Shown here one piece after another: positions 12,342 to 12,363 of a stretch of 12,363 nucleotides of DNA. Every line of letters begins with the position of its first letter. Within the stretch, counting starts at the first letter, position 1. The DNA is taken from contig VBBV01000034.1 in the NCBI GenBank assembly GCA_005883695.1, positions 1 through 12,363 on the forward strand, read 5' to 3'. Under the pieces are notes generated by a model that did no database searches, was not told the DNA's origin, and saw only the letters and a program-made list of their open reading frames with translations. This DNA is from Candidatus Bathyarchaeota archaeon (GTDB lineage: Archaea; Thermoproteota; Bathyarchaeia; 40CM-2-53-6). Made by a program: the position numbers and the translations under genes.

Positions 12342-12363
12342 GCGTACCAGTTAGCTCTAAGAC

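Overview
The window reads as archaeal chromosome. The evidence is a transcription factor E gene next to a DUF2110 gene, a divergent tRNA (cytidine-56-2'-O)-methyltransferase of the archaea-only Trm56 family, a DUF996 membrane protein, TATA-like elements about 20-35 bases before several starts with very short leaders, and frequent TTG or GTG starts. DUF996, DUF2110 and tandem Lrp-type ligand-binding proteins suggest a TACK-group archaeon (Bathyarchaeota- or Thaumarchaeota-like). That lineage call is an inference, not something the sequence proves. There are no tRNA or rRNA genes, CRISPR arrays, insertion sequences or integrases.

Layout. Bases 1-1899 (+) hold the C-terminus of a DUF996 membrane protein, an unrecognised 323-residue protein and a zinc-ribbon/RDD membrane protein, closely spaced. 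A convergent gene (1988-2611, -) encodes a zinc-ribbon protein with a long Lys/Glu/Pro-rich tail. Bases 2612-3221 are mostly intergenic, with one small candidate gene and a possible interrupted ORF. Bases 3222-4537 (-) are tfe followed by DUF2110. From 4621 (+) come trm56, an MtnX-like HAD phosphatase and a GNAT acetyltransferase. Bases 6552-7433 hold three small genes: a helical 135-residue protein (-), a 53-residue four-cysteine protein (+) and a 58-residue protein (-); the last two are easily missed by length filters. Bases 7669-9830 (-) are a two-gene unit: a coiled-coil protein followed by a GHKL (MORC/HSP90-like) ATPase. Bases 9921-11740 (-) are an ACT-domain protein followed by a DUF2332 protein. 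Divergent from these is a protein made only of two tandem Lrp/AsnC-type ligand-binding (RAM) domains, with no DNA-binding domain.

How the genes may work together. tfe, DUF2110 and trm56 are information-processing genes: transcription initiation, a probable OB/S1-fold protein, and tRNA modification. At the right end, two small-molecule-sensing proteins (ACT and tandem RAM) are transcribed from one intergenic region. That region has a near-palindromic TATA element and a 16-base inverted repeat, which suggests shared metabolite-responsive control. The coiled-coil/GHKL ATPase pair is the best candidate for an undescribed system. It has the gene arrangement expected of a small ATP-driven machine, with an unusual Glu in the motif that normally carries the adenine-contacting Asp. 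Its biological role cannot be read from the sequence.
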